Shown: positions 44,273 through 52,889 of the stretch, one piece after another
Layout: every line of letters begins with the position of its first letter
Position numbering within the stretch: position 1 is the stretch's first letter
Source: Desulfotignum sp.
GTDB taxonomy: Bacteria > Desulfobacterota > Desulfobacteria > Desulfobacterales > Desulfobacteraceae
Reading direction: 5' to 3'
Assembly: GCA_011390635.1 (NCBI GenBank)
Contig: JAABSA010000005.1
Location: 1 to 64,000 of the forward strand
DNA length: 64,000 nt
Made by a program: the position numbers and the translations under genes
The notes under the pieces: model-generated
Told to the model about the DNA's origin: nothing
Databases searched by the model: none
Seen by the model: the letters and a program-made list of their open reading frames with translations, nothing else

Positions 44273-44710
44273 TCACAGATCCTTTTTCAGGTTGATAAAT
44301 TCACTGCGTTTGAATCCGAGCTTCTTGAAAAAGGACAACACATCAATGGAATCCCACATCACTGACGAATAAATGGATGTCACCCCTTTTTCCTTGTATA
44401 TGTCACATATCCGGTTGGCCAGTTTCAGGCCGATCCCCTGACCCATATAATCGGGATGAACTCCGATGGCCATTATCCAGCCGCTTTTGCGGATACCGAA
44501 TCCCGCATATAAGGTAGTGGAGATCATATATCCCACCACTGTATTATTCACCTGGGCCACAAGACTGGTGGCACCGTTACCATCGGAAACATGCTGTTTC
44601 ACCAGTTTCAAAAAATCGACATCGGCATCCTGCCGGGAAATGGCCACCCTTATATCTTCTATTGCCTGGGCATCTTCCAGGCGAATTTCTCTGATGATCA
44701 AATCTTGCAC
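44273..44710 (-). CDS. GNAT-family N-acetyltransferase
   Basis: A 145-residue protein with the GNAT fold: IIREIRLEDAQAIEDI at the start, the acetyl-CoA loop in MAIGVHPDYMGQGIGLKLANRI and a C-terminal SFFKKLGFKRSEF. It probably starts at GTG 44710, because GGGAGG lies five bases before it; an upstream TTG overlaps the previous stop codon without a ribosome site. It forms a two-gene unit with the DUF2080 gene. RimI-like acceptors are possible; substrate unknown. Confidence 0.85.
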   Translation of the reverse strand: MQDLIIREIRLEDAQAIEDIRVAISRQDADVDFLKLVKQHVSDGNGATSLVAQVNNTVVGYMISTTLYAGFGIRKSGWIMAIGVHPDYMGQGIGLKLANRICDIYKEKGVTSIYSSVMWDSIDVLSFFKKLGFKRSEFINLKKDL

Positions 44711-44723
44711 ATGATCCTCCCTG

Positions 44724-44918
44724 TTATTCAACTTTTATGATTTTAACTGTGTGACCGACCCAGTTGGGCGGAAGATAAATCCGGCCGCTGTTTCCCGAAG
44801 ATTTCACCTCTTTTTCAATCATTTCCTCTCCATACACTTCAAATTTCACCCTGGCCCTGGGAGGGGATTTTTTCTCTTCCTGCTCCGGAAGATTGTCTGT
44901 TTTTACTTTATCAGCCAT
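44724..44918 (-). CDS. DUF2080-family small protein
   Basis: A 64-residue protein: an acidic/lysine-rich N-terminal tail and a C-terminal module FEVYGEEMIEKEVKSSGNSGR...YLPPNWVGHTVKIIKVE-like (key residues GNSGR, LPPNWVG). This matches the DUF2080 pattern, described as transposon-associated, and recalls swapped-hairpin AbrB-type DNA-binding folds. It may be an autoregulator of the GNAT gene that follows 13 bases on. Whether it came with a mobile element cannot be seen here. Confidence 0.7.
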   Translation of the reverse strand: MADKVKTDNLPEQEEKKSPPRARVKFEVYGEEMIEKEVKSSGNSGRIYLPPNWVGHTVKIIKVE

Positions 44919-45062
44919 ACAATATCCTATCGTTTAAATAACCAAACATATCTTGGTACCGGTGTTTGTCCAATTATCACTGCATACCACAGTTTGTGGC
45001 GTACTTATATCTATTTTATAGCCAGATTATATCCTTCAACAGATTTTTTCAACCTAAAACAA

Positions 45063-45095
45063 CGGCAGGGCAGCCAATAAATGACTGCCCTGCCG
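45063..45095 (-). terminator. Terminator of the leftward oxidoreductase operon
   Basis: A perfect 11-base GC-rich stem (CGGCAGGGCAG / CTGCCCTGCCG) with an 11-base loop, followed on the minus strand by TTGTTTT. It lies 27 bases after the stop of the last gene. Confidence 0.85.
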
Positions 45096-45121
45096 GATAT
45101 GGAAATTTACAAAAAATTATG

Positions 45122-46027
45122 TTAAATCAGGGGTCTGTACACCGCACTTTTCATAATCAGGTACCGGATGGCCAGATCCCCTGCACACACAGAAACCAGG
45201 CGCAGAAAAATCAAAAACCCGTTGGTGCTGCCGCCCCACATAATCAGGGTAAGGATCAGGGGTACCAGAATGGCCAGAACCCCCACGCCGACATGGGTGA
45301 TCTGTTTGAGTTCCCCTGCCATCATTCTTTTTACGGAGGCTTTGGCGGTTTCACTGCTGTGCCAGGTCCCCCAGGCATAGAGCAGCATGCACAGAAAATA
45401 GATCAGAAAAAACGCTGCTGCCCAGACTTCCATCCCCGAAACAACCGCGGCATTTCCGGATAGTGCAAACATGAGCTGGAGCAGCTGGTGCCCCACCCAG
45501 ATCCCTGAAATAATGGACAGGGGCAGCACTATGGTGGAGTTCCATGCCGGCAAAGCCTTGATCACGTTCATGGTGGCAAATCCATGGGAAATGATCAACA
45601 GACACAAAATGCCCATGATCACATTAAATACGGCGTTGAATCCGCCCGGGGTTACCATCTGCAAAAATCCCATGGCGGCAAAGATGCCGATGATCCAGAT
45701 CCCCCGGGACAATTCCGAGGTATTGGGCTTCATGATCATGCGCCAGGCACGTTTGGGATTGCCCAGGTACAGCATATGGATCACACCTCCCAGCACCAGC
45801 GTGATGAGCCAGCCCAGGACAAGCCCTGGTTTGTAACTGTAAAACAGGGACATGAAATACAGGCCGGCCCCTATCTCGGAAAAAAAGAAGGCCAGCCACA
45901 GAAAAATGCCTTTTTCATCAATCCACTGCCGCTGGCGGGTGGGACTGATCATCCATTCATAGGGTTTGATCCCGGAGCCGTCGGACGGGAACATGGTCTG
46001 TACCAGATCTTGGTGTTTATCATTCAT
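45122..46027 (-). CDS. NrfD/DmsC-type membrane anchor subunit (PadD-like)
   Basis: A 301-residue integral membrane protein with about eight helices, the quinone-interacting subunit of a molybdopterin oxidoreductase. Landmarks of the NrfD/DmsC group: IFLWLAFFFSEIGAGLYFMSL, HMLYLGNPKRAWRMI and ISHGFATMNVIKALPAWNS. The ATG at 46027 has AGGAGGG seven bases upstream. It starts 17 bases after the catalytic subunit gene. It would hand electrons from the FeS subunit to menaquinone, or in the reverse direction. The name PadD is by operon context only. Confidence 0.85.
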   Translation of the reverse strand: MNDKHQDLVQTMFPSDGSGIKPYEWMISPTRQRQWIDEKGIFLWLAFFFSEIGAGLYFMSLFYSYKPGLVLGWLITLVLGGVIHMLYLGNPKRAWRMIMKPNTSELSRGIWIIGIFAAMGFLQMVTPGGFNAVFNVIMGILCLLIISHGFATMNVIKALPAWNSTIVLPLSIISGIWVGHQLLQLMFALSGNAAVVSGMEVWAAAFFLIYFLCMLLYAWGTWHSSETAKASVKRMMAGELKQITHVGVGVLAILVPLILTLIMWGGSTNGFLIFLRLVSVCAGDLAIRYLIMKSAVYRPLI

Positions 46028-46044
46028 GGGTATACCCTCCTGTT

Positions 46045-48660
46045 TCACGCTTTGTAAATTTTGACGGCAACAGCAGTTTCCATGTTGCCGGCAACCGGGT
46101 CAAAATATTTGAGTTTGGATGGCAGAAGTTTGCAGAAATTGGAGCCTTTGCCCTTGGCAACGGGTCGGCCATCCGCCCATAAACCTCCCTGACCGGCGAT
46201 GCCGATCACTTTCGGACTCTGGGCCTGCATGGTTTTGACAATGCCTTTTTCTTTGACACCATATTTGTTTTCAATCCAGATGATATCCCCGTCTTTGAAA
46301 CCCCTTTGCTTTGCCATGGTAGTATTCAGTGTGATGGTAAAGGTGTAGGGGCACATCTGGGACACCTCATCCACATAAGGATTCTGGAACGTGGTGTTGT
46401 TGGTATGCAGAATATCTCTGTAGGAGAATGCCAGAAGGTCAAACTCATTGTCCAGGTCCTTGTGGGATTCCGGCCAGAACCAGGAAGGAAGCGGCGTATA
46501 CTGATCCATATCCATTTCAAGCTTTTTATAATCAAACCCTGTTTCCTCAAATATCTTTTCCATATTCCGTCTGTCATGGATCAGATATTCCATGTATACC
46601 GGGCATCTGGAATCAATGTTCCAACGCCAGTAGACATCCTCGATGGGTTTGTGCCAGGTGGCATATCCCTGTTTCTGGATCTTTTCCTTGTCATCGCCAT
46701 ACACCCATTTCAACACCCGTTCACCGATCTGCTTCCAGTCCAGGACCTCCCCTGGTTTAATCTGCAGTTCCGGGTCTTTAATGCCGTAATAATCGTTGAG
46801 TTTGGCGTTGAATTTATCCAGCACGCCTACCCGGTTGGCCACATCAATATAGACATCCATAAAAAATCTGGATTCACCGATGGGTTTGGCCACGGGCTGC
46901 TGCAGGTGCACATACCAGTCTTCATAGGACGGGGAACCGGAAAAGAAAAACGCGTCAATTTCAGATGACCAGCAATCTTTTTCCAGATAGGAGACATCCG
47001 GCAGAATCAGATCACCGATTGCCTGATCGGTTTCATTCACCCACAGGTCCATCTGCACCACAAAGCAGTCCTTGAAGTTTTTGACTGCCACATCCCAGTC
47101 GGAGTTGCTGATCACAAAGTTGGCGGAAATACCGAAAATCATTTCCGGTTTGGATTTCATACCCAGTTTTTCATGAATGTAATCCACCTCGTTCACATAC
47201 GGGATGTGGGACAGGGTGCAGTGGGTCCATATATCCACACAACCCATATTGGTAGCCGGGTAACTCGGGGCATGGACCGGCCAGGGATCATGGGAGTAAA
47301 AAACTGAGGGTACAATCACCCCGTCCGTTCCCACAGTGCAGGTCTGTTCATAATGACCGCCCGGATAGGCCCGGCGAATGGCCGGCCATCCCAAAGTACC
47401 GCCGGGCACATCTTCGGCCCCTACCAACTGGGCCATCAGGTCAATGGCAGCCACCTGGTGGATTCCGTTGGTATGGCCCTGGGACCCTCTGAAGGTAACA
47501 GAAGATACCGGCCGGTAGGGAAAGGTTTTGCCTTCAATGGTGATGGTGGAACCGATCTGGGCGTTGTCCACCCAGCCCTTGGCCACTTCCAGGATCTTGG
47601 CAGCCGGCACCGTGGATATGTCGGCAGCCCATTCCACGGTAAACTGTTTCAGGTGTTCCTTGAACGGCACAAAGCAGGGCCGGACCGTCTCACCGTTGTA
47701 TTCGTATTCGCCGTCCAGGGCCAGATCCTCCCATGCGGCCGACGTGTCGTCATATTCTTTGACCTTGCCGTCTTTGGTATCATACACCAGCGGTTTATCG
47801 CTTTTTTCATGGCGCATGTAGGTCCCGTCATCTTTGATCAGGTACACGAAATTGGTCTTGGCCTTGAGGTACAGTTCATCCATTTCTCCCCGGATGTTCA
47901 CGATATAGTTGGCAATGGCAAGCCCCACTGCCGCATCCGTGCCCGGTAAAATGGCCAGCCACTCCGTGGCCTTGCCCCCGGCAAAGTTGCCCATGGGATC
48001 GAACACGATCTCCTTGATGCCCCGGCGAACCGCATCGGCCCGCAGCCTCGCATTGGTCATGGCAGAATGTCCGGAACCCGTGCCTTTGCTGGAACCCCAT
48101 TTGAGCACATATTTGGTGTACCGCCAGTCCGGTGCAATGGACCAGGCACCATGGATCAGGCCACCGAGCATGTGGCAGGCATTGCCGCAGTGCAGGCTGC
48201 CGCCTCCGATGATGAAGTTGCCGTTGTTTTTCACCCCGTATGCCTGGGCATAAAAATAGGGATGGTTGTGGGGACCGTCTGACGCCCGCATGGTCTGGTT
48301 GGTAAAAAGGATCTTGTTGGGATCGTCTTCCATGATTTTTTTCATCTTGGTGGCGATCATATCCAATGCCTCATCCCATTCAATCTCTTTCCATTTGGGA
48401 TCAACCCCGATCCCTTTTTCCGGATTGGTTCTAAGGAGCGGTTTTTTAATGCGGTTGGGGTCGTGGTAATACATGAGTCCCGCTACACCTTTGCCGCAAA
48501 GGCCGGCACCGGTGCCGCCCATGGTGCTTTCCTTTATGCCCTCGATCTTCACCGGCACGCCGTTCACCACCCGGACCTTTGCACCACAGCCGCAATAGCA
48601 TACGCCACAGGTGGTATTTACCCATTTGTCTTCCCAAATTTCATCTGTTTTATAGGTCAT
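46045..48660 (-). CDS. Molybdopterin oxidoreductase catalytic subunit (PadB-like)
   Basis: An 871-residue DMSO-reductase-family enzyme. The N-terminus binds a 4Fe-4S cluster (Cys18, Cys21, Cys25 and Cys55 in CGVCYCGC and GLCGKG). Further on are SLHCGNACHMLGG, where a cysteine could ligate Mo or W, VFDPMGNFAGGKATEWLAILPGTDAA and the C-terminal molydopterin-dinucleotide-binding domain. There is no twin-arginine signal, so it acts in the cytoplasm, unlike polysulfide, thiosulfate or DMSO reductases of similar size. The membrane-bound, cytoplasm-facing phenylacetyl-CoA:acceptor oxidoreductase (about 93, 27 and 26 kDa subunits) fits this layout, and the same operon carries an enzyme fit for its product, phenylglyoxylate. 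Substrate remains inferred. Confidence 0.85.
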   Translation of the reverse strand: MTYKTDEIWEDKWVNTTCGVCYCGCGAKVRVVNGVPVKIEGIKESTMGGTGAGLCGKGVAGLMYYHDPNRIKKPLLRTNPEKGIGVDPKWKEIEWDEALDMIATKMKKIMEDDPNKILFTNQTMRASDGPHNHPYFYAQAYGVKNNGNFIIGGGSLHCGNACHMLGGLIHGAWSIAPDWRYTKYVLKWGSSKGTGSGHSAMTNARLRADAVRRGIKEIVFDPMGNFAGGKATEWLAILPGTDAAVGLAIANYIVNIRGEMDELYLKAKTNFVYLIKDDGTYMRHEKSDKPLVYDTKDGKVKEYDDTSAAWEDLALDGEYEYNGETVRPCFVPFKEHLKQFTVEWAADISTVPAAKILEVAKGWVDNAQIGSTITIEGKTFPYRPVSSVTFRGSQGHTNGIHQVAAIDLMAQLVGAEDVPGGTLGWPAIRRAYPGGHYEQTCTVGTDGVIVPSVFYSHDPWPVHAPSYPATNMGCVDIWTHCTLSHIPYVNEVDYIHEKLGMKSKPEMIFGISANFVISNSDWDVAVKNFKDCFVVQMDLWVNETDQAIGDLILPDVSYLEKDCWSSEIDAFFFSGSPSYEDWYVHLQQPVAKPIGESRFFMDVYIDVANRVGVLDKFNAKLNDYYGIKDPELQIKPGEVLDWKQIGERVLKWVYGDDKEKIQKQGYATWHKPIEDVYWRWNIDSRCPVYMEYLIHDRRNMEKIFEETGFDYKKLEMDMDQYTPLPSWFWPESHKDLDNEFDLLAFSYRDILHTNNTTFQNPYVDEVSQMCPYTFTITLNTTMAKQRGFKDGDIIWIENKYGVKEKGIVKTMQAQSPKVIGIAGQGGLWADGRPVAKGKGSNFCKLLPSKLKYFDPVAGNMETAVAVKIYKA

Positions 48661-48672
48661 AACGCCTCCTGT

Positions 48673-49329
48673 TTAATCAATATAATAAACGGCTGGTTCC
48701 GTGCCGAATTCTTTTCTGAGCTGTTTGCCTTTTTTCTCCATGATCAACCGGTTGATCTCGCTGCTGGGATCATCCAGGTCACCAAAGATTCGTGCTCCCA
48801 CCGGGCAGATATTGACACAGGCAGGAGAAGCATCTTCATCCTTGCCAGGGGTAAGGCCTTTTTTCATGCCGTCTTCCAGCCGTTCCGAGCAGAAATTGCA
48901 CTTGATCACGGTGCCCAGTTTAAAGGGATACAGTTTTTCCCCGATAATTTCCATTTCGGTCTTGCCCTGGCCGGGAAAATATTCCCGCTTTGTCACATTT
49001 TCATCATAATAGGTTCTCTGCTGGTAGGGGCAGGACACCATACAGGCCCGGCACCCCACGCATTTTTCATCATCAATGGCCACAATACCGTCTTCTCTCA
49101 CATAGGTGGCACCGGTGGGACACGCTTCCACACAGGCGGCATCAGAACAGTGGTTGCACAGGATCGGATAGATCAGCTTGGAAGAGGTGGGAAATTTTCC
49201 GCTTTCTCCGATCAATACCCGGTTAAAGAACACACCGGGGGGCAGAAAATGCTCTTCCTTGCATGCAATGGTGCATCCCCAGCAGGCAATACACCGCTTT
49301 ACGTCGATTACCATTCCCCATCTAGGCAT
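48673..49329 (-). CDS. Four-cluster ferredoxin-like electron transfer subunit (PadC-like)
   Basis: A 218-residue DmsB/PhsB-type protein with the usual four 4Fe-4S cluster motifs: CIACWGCTIACK, CNHCSDAACVEACP, CVGCRACMVSCP and CNFCSE...CVNICP. It wires the molybdopterin subunit to the membrane anchor. AAAGGAG lies just before the ATG. No signal peptide, in line with a cytoplasmic complex. Twelve bases separate it from the catalytic subunit gene. Confidence 0.9.
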   Translation of the reverse strand: MPRWGMVIDVKRCIACWGCTIACKEEHFLPPGVFFNRVLIGESGKFPTSSKLIYPILCNHCSDAACVEACPTGATYVREDGIVAIDDEKCVGCRACMVSCPYQQRTYYDENVTKREYFPGQGKTEMEIIGEKLYPFKLGTVIKCNFCSERLEDGMKKGLTPGKDEDASPACVNICPVGARIFGDLDDPSSEINRLIMEKKGKQLRKEFGTEPAVYYID

Positions 49330-49387
49330 AACAGCTCCTTTGTATCTTATTTACATTATCCTTTACATTGACCCTGGTACAATTGCC

Positions 49388-49939
49388 CTACAGATCAACT
49401 ATGCGCACTTCATCAAACCCTCTTTTGGCACATATCTCATTGGCTGCCAGTTTTTTGCCGGAAAAATAATCCGCCAGCGCTTCCAGTACCGGCGCAATAT
49501 CCAGCAGGCCGGACATTTTGGCAAACGCCCCCACAACCACAGTATTGGGGATGGGCAGCCCGATTTCCGCCATGGCGATGCCGTTGGCATCCACCACTGC
49601 CAGTTTTCTCAAATTTTCATGGCGGACATCGTCGGTATTTTTCTTGTCGTTGAGCAGCATCATGCCCCCGGGCAGCAGTCCGTCAAACACATTGGCCGCT
49701 TTTTTCTGGGACGGGTCCAGCACCACCAGGATGTTGGGGTTGTAGATCTGGGTTTTTTCCCGCACCGGTTTGTCGGAAAACCGGCCGAATGCCGTCACCG
49801 GTGCCCCGCGGCGCTCAAATCCGAACATGGGAAAGCTGGCCCCGTACTGCCCGGTCCTGGCAAATGCATTGGCCAGAATCTTGGAGGTGGTCACCACCCC
49901 CTGGCCCCCTCTGCCATGGAATCTGACTTCACTCATCAT
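49388..49939 (-). CDS. 2-oxoacid:ferredoxin oxidoreductase, gamma subunit
   Basis: A 183-residue subunit with the signature VRFHGRGGQGVVTTSKILA, the CoA-interacting domain of pyruvate/2-oxoacid:ferredoxin oxidoreductases, followed by FPMFGFERRGAPVTAFGR. The ATG at 49939 has AAGGAG upstream and overlaps the beta-subunit stop codon by three bases. In a Pad-type system this would be the PadE counterpart. Confidence 0.9.
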   Translation of the reverse strand: MMSEVRFHGRGGQGVVTTSKILANAFARTGQYGASFPMFGFERRGAPVTAFGRFSDKPVREKTQIYNPNILVVLDPSQKKAANVFDGLLPGGMMLLNDKKNTDDVRHENLRKLAVVDANGIAMAEIGLPIPNTVVVGAFAKMSGLLDIAPVLEALADYFSGKKLAANEICAKRGFDEVRIVDL

Positions 49940-50910
49940 GATGTTTCTCCTTGGTCTTTTACAGATACCGGCAGCTGACATTCCGCTTCCAGAACACTCA
50001 AACCGCCCAGCAGGCAATATTCATAATCCACATCATCCTGGAGGATGACATGGTCCGCTTCGGTCATGTGATTGAATTTTTTCATCAATTTTGTGTAGGT
50101 ATTCACGGGTTTTGGTTTTTTCACGGTTTTGGTCATACGGATTCTGCCGTTTTCCGCTTCCCACAACGGGAAATAATTGGTTTTCACCGCCTGCCGGCAA
50201 ATTTCAATGGTATCGGCCGGATCAGCGCCCCATCCTGTAGGACAGGGGGCAAACACATGAAGAAAGCAGAATCCCCGCTCTTTGGCTTCCTTGGCCTTTA
50301 GCAGCTTTCTGGCCAGATCATCCAGGTCGCTGAGGGTGGCGGTGGCGGTATAGGGTATCTTGTTCATGGCCATTTTAAGCCCCAGGTTCATGCGCCGCAG
50401 GTTTTTACCTCTGGAAACCGTGCCATAGGGTGTTGTGGTGGTGGTGGCCCCGAAAGGGGTGGTACCGCTTTTCTGGATACCGGTGTTCATATACCCTTCA
50501 TTGTCATAGCAGATATAGATAAAGGGTTCATTACGTTCCGCAGCCCCGGACAGGTTCCCGAAACCGATGTCATTTGCAGTGCCGTCCCCGTTGAAACACA
50601 CCACGGTGTTGTCGATCCCGGCCTTGCGGTAATACCGCACAAGACCCGTAGCATTGGCGGCCGCCCCGGTCATGAGGGTCCCGAAATAGGACAGGGTATG
50701 CCAGGACTGATTGTTCTGCCCCAGCAGCACCGGTGCGGAGCAGGACGGGGTCCCGGTGATAACGATATCATTGCCCAGCACCCGGGGAATAAAGCGCAGC
50801 AGAAGCTCCAGGCCGCAGCCCGGGCAGAATGCCACTCCTTTTGAAAACGGATCATCATGTTTGAGGTAATCCAGTACCTTGGTCAGTCGACCTTTTTTTT
50901 TCTCCGCCAT
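49936..50910 (-). CDS. 2-oxoacid:ferredoxin oxidoreductase, beta (TPP-binding) subunit
   Basis: A 324-residue thiamine-diphosphate subunit: FCPGCGLELLLR carries cluster cysteines, GDGTANDIGFGNLSGAAERN is the TPP/Mg site, and YDNEGYMNTGIQKSGTTPFGA is the conserved segment of the four-subunit PorB/VorB type. It decarboxylates a 2-oxoacid to an acyl-CoA with ferredoxin reduction. ATG 50910 follows the alpha stop by one base. Residue length is the same as the archaeal/Thermotoga PorB class. Confidence 0.92.
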   Translation of the reverse strand: MAEKKKGRLTKVLDYLKHDDPFSKGVAFCPGCGLELLLRFIPRVLGNDIVITGTPSCSAPVLLGQNNQSWHTLSYFGTLMTGAAANATGLVRYYRKAGIDNTVVCFNGDGTANDIGFGNLSGAAERNEPFIYICYDNEGYMNTGIQKSGTTPFGATTTTTPYGTVSRGKNLRRMNLGLKMAMNKIPYTATATLSDLDDLARKLLKAKEAKERGFCFLHVFAPCPTGWGADPADTIEICRQAVKTNYFPLWEAENGRIRMTKTVKKPKPVNTYTKLMKKFNHMTEADHVILQDDVDYEYCLLGGLSVLEAECQLPVSVKDQGETS

Positions 50911-50911
50911 G

Positions 50912-52135
50912 TTATTTTTCCCCCTTTGTATTGGCATCCGGATAAGACACCCAGGTGACCTCCGGCACATCTTTGCCGTCTGCCAGATCACCGGTCATCC
51001 GGATCATCTTTTCCACATTGGTTTTGGTGATATCGGTATTGGCGATGCCATCGATGAAACTGATGAGCTGTGCTCCGTCAAGCCGGGTTTCAAAGGCCTT
51101 GAGCTCCGTATAAATCGGTCCGCCGTCAAATCCGAACGCAAGGCTTCTGTCCACCACGCCGATGGCTTTTTTGCCCTTGAGGGCCGCCACCAGGGCCTGA
51201 TGGGGAAAAGGTCTGTACATGCGGATCTTTACCAGGCCGATGCGCACCCCTTTTTCCCGCTGGTCGTCAATCACTGATTTGATGGTGCCGCACATGGAGC
51301 CGGATCCCACCAGCACCATATCTGCATCATCTGTCCGGTATTCTTCCACCTGTCCGCCATAGGTTCTGCCGAAAATACCGTCAAATTCCCTGTCGATCTC
51401 TTCAAACTTGGCCTTGGACCGTTCCATGGCAGTCACATGTTTGTGCCGCAGTTCCATATATCCCCCGAGAATGCCGTGGGAACCAACTCCCAGCTTCCGG
51501 CCCGGGGTCAGCACGGTGCGCTTGGGCTGGTCTTTGAGGACCGACAGAAACCGATCCACTGTTTCCTGCTCCGGAATATCCACGCCTTCGGACAGATAGG
51601 ACAAAAAGAATCCGTCATAGTGGACCATGACCGGCAGCTGGATATCATAATCCTCAGCCAGGCGGTATGCCTGGAGCACCAGATCCAGCACTTCCTGACA
51701 GTCTTCGGCGATCAGAAAAATCCAGCCTGCATCCCGGGTGGAGATCATGTCCTGCTGCCCGGAAGATACGGCAATAATACCCGGGGTTTCTCTGTTCACA
51801 TTGACCATGACCACCGGTGCCCTGGCACCGGCCACAGCCAGGACAGCGTCATACATGAACACCAGACCCCAGGAAGAGGATGCGGTAAACACCCTTCCTC
51901 CGGCCAGAGATGCAGCCATCACCGCGTTCATGGCTGAGTTTTCCCCTTCCACGGTGATCAGTTCACAGTCCATTTCTCCGGATGCATGGAAGGTGGAAAT
52001 CTGCTCAATAACCTCGGTCTGGGGGGTGATGGGATAGGCAGCCACCACATCCGGCCGGGCCAGTTTGGCGGCGATGGCGGCTGCGGCATTTCCGGTGATA
52101 ACCTTGATCCGTTTCGGTGCTGTGGTGGTATTCAT
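50912..52135 (-). CDS. 2-oxoacid:ferredoxin oxidoreductase, alpha subunit
   Basis: A 407-residue subunit with AAYPITPQTEVIEQI near the start (the alpha-subunit hallmark), VEGENSAMNAVMAASLAGGRVFTASSS and the domain II region VLVGSGSMCGTI. Length fits PorA and PadG. The start at 52135 has AAGGGGAG upstream and overlaps the delta-subunit stop (ATGA). It could act on pyruvate, 2-oxoisovalerate, arylpyruvates or phenylglyoxylate; operon context favours an aromatic substrate. Confidence 0.92.
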   Translation of the reverse strand: MNTTTAPKRIKVITGNAAAAIAAKLARPDVVAAYPITPQTEVIEQISTFHASGEMDCELITVEGENSAMNAVMAASLAGGRVFTASSSWGLVFMYDAVLAVAGARAPVVMVNVNRETPGIIAVSSGQQDMISTRDAGWIFLIAEDCQEVLDLVLQAYRLAEDYDIQLPVMVHYDGFFLSYLSEGVDIPEQETVDRFLSVLKDQPKRTVLTPGRKLGVGSHGILGGYMELRHKHVTAMERSKAKFEEIDREFDGIFGRTYGGQVEEYRTDDADMVLVGSGSMCGTIKSVIDDQREKGVRIGLVKIRMYRPFPHQALVAALKGKKAIGVVDRSLAFGFDGGPIYTELKAFETRLDGAQLISFIDGIANTDITKTNVEKMIRMTGDLADGKDVPEVTWVSYPDANTKGEK

Positions 52136-52419
52136 GATACAAACTCCCCTTCTGAAATCATGATTATGGCGCCTTTGGGACATTCTTTTGCACAGATGCC
52201 GCACCCTTTGCAAAAATCCAGATCTGCTTCAAAATGGGTGTCCCCCTGCATTACCATGACCCCGATAGGGCAGTAAATGGCGCAGAACCCACAAAAAATA
52301 CATTTTTCTTTGTCCACCACCGGCCGTTTGGTGCGCCAGTCACCGGTGTCTGTACACATCAGTGGATCTGCGGCATCCGACCATGGTCCCTGGTGTTTAA
52401 AATAGCGATTTGATGACAT
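52132..52419 (-). CDS. 2-oxoacid:ferredoxin oxidoreductase, delta (ferredoxin) subunit
   Basis: A 95-residue 2[4Fe-4S] ferredoxin subunit with CIFCGFCAIYCPIGV and CKGCGICAKECPKGAI, preceded by a 35-residue lead typical of PorD (GDWRTKRPVVD). It is the first gene of the seven-gene leftward operon, with GGGGGAGGG before its ATG and a sigma-70-like promoter about 70-100 bases upstream. Confidence 0.92.
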   Translation of the reverse strand: MSSNRYFKHQGPWSDAADPLMCTDTGDWRTKRPVVDKEKCIFCGFCAIYCPIGVMVMQGDTHFEADLDFCKGCGICAKECPKGAIIMISEGEFVS

Positions 52420-52489
52420 ATACCCTCCCCCTTTTTGCGAATAAAATGACCCTGAACAGGCTGCTTTATCGTATCTACTTCATAGCCAT

Positions 52490-52519
52490 TAAATAGCGAC
52501 ACTTCGATTGCATTGTCAA
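52490..52519 (-). promoter_or_regulatory. Sigma-70-like promoter of the oxidoreductase operon
   Basis: On the minus strand TTGACA is followed after 18 bases by TATTTA. The leader to the delta-subunit ATG at 52419 would be about 65 bases. The -35 is perfect, the -10 is fair. Confidence 0.5.
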
Positions 52520-52603
52520 GTAAAAAATTATGACTTCAGTAAAAATTTATCTGAATTGAATAGTAACAAATAGTACTTACCCCATCAGACAGGCATTTCA
52601 AAA

Positions 52604-52637
52604 TTTTTATATAGTTGACAAATCAACTATATAAAAA
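52604..52637. repeat. Perfect 15-base AT-rich palindrome
   Basis: TTTTTATATAGTTGA and its exact reverse complement TCAACTATATAAAAA flank a four-base loop CAAA. Arms start with T and end with A, so it is not a usual rho-independent terminator. It could be an operator or the end hairpin of a small mobile element. Confidence 0.75.
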
Positions 52638-52806
52638 TCAGCAGATTGTTTGTTGGTTTAGCATGGCTGCGTTCGACCTCTTCATGGATCGGGGTCCGGG
52701 AAAAGACCTTCTGGTTCCCCGCAGCGAAGAGCAGCACCGGATGGAACCTGTCCGATGATGTTTGTTTTTTTCGTGAGATGACCCTGATCGGGTCTATTCT
52801 TATCCC

Positions 52807-52835
52807 TTGACAAACAAAAATCAGTAAATTAAGTT
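52807..52835 (+). promoter_or_regulatory. Possible sigma-70 promoter of the Hyf-like operon
   Basis: TTGACA, 17-base spacer, TAAGTT. The -35 is perfect and the -10 weak. It lies 55 bases before the first gene of the operon. Confidence 0.45.
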
Positions 52836-52889
52836 GACCCATTTATGTGTGTCACTGGTCTATTTGTCTGGGTAACATTTGGAAAAACG

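Larger units (their letters stand above)
52420..52889. other. Divergent intergenic region between Pad-like and Hyf-like operons
   Basis: These 470 bases hold promoter-like elements for both operons (52490-52519 leftward, 52807-52835 rightward) and a perfect AT-rich palindrome (52604-52637). The stretch 52640-52800 has higher GC and coding-like texture (a 71-codon open frame on the minus strand ending at 52627) but matches nothing I recognise. It may be a remnant of a transposase gene or of a lost element. Confidence 0.45.

Noticed and set aside
45122-48660. Polysulfide, thiosulfate or DMSO reductase
   Set aside because: The catalytic subunit has no twin-arginine signal, so it would face the cytoplasm; operon partners point to acyl-CoA/2-oxoacid chemistry. 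Not fully excluded.
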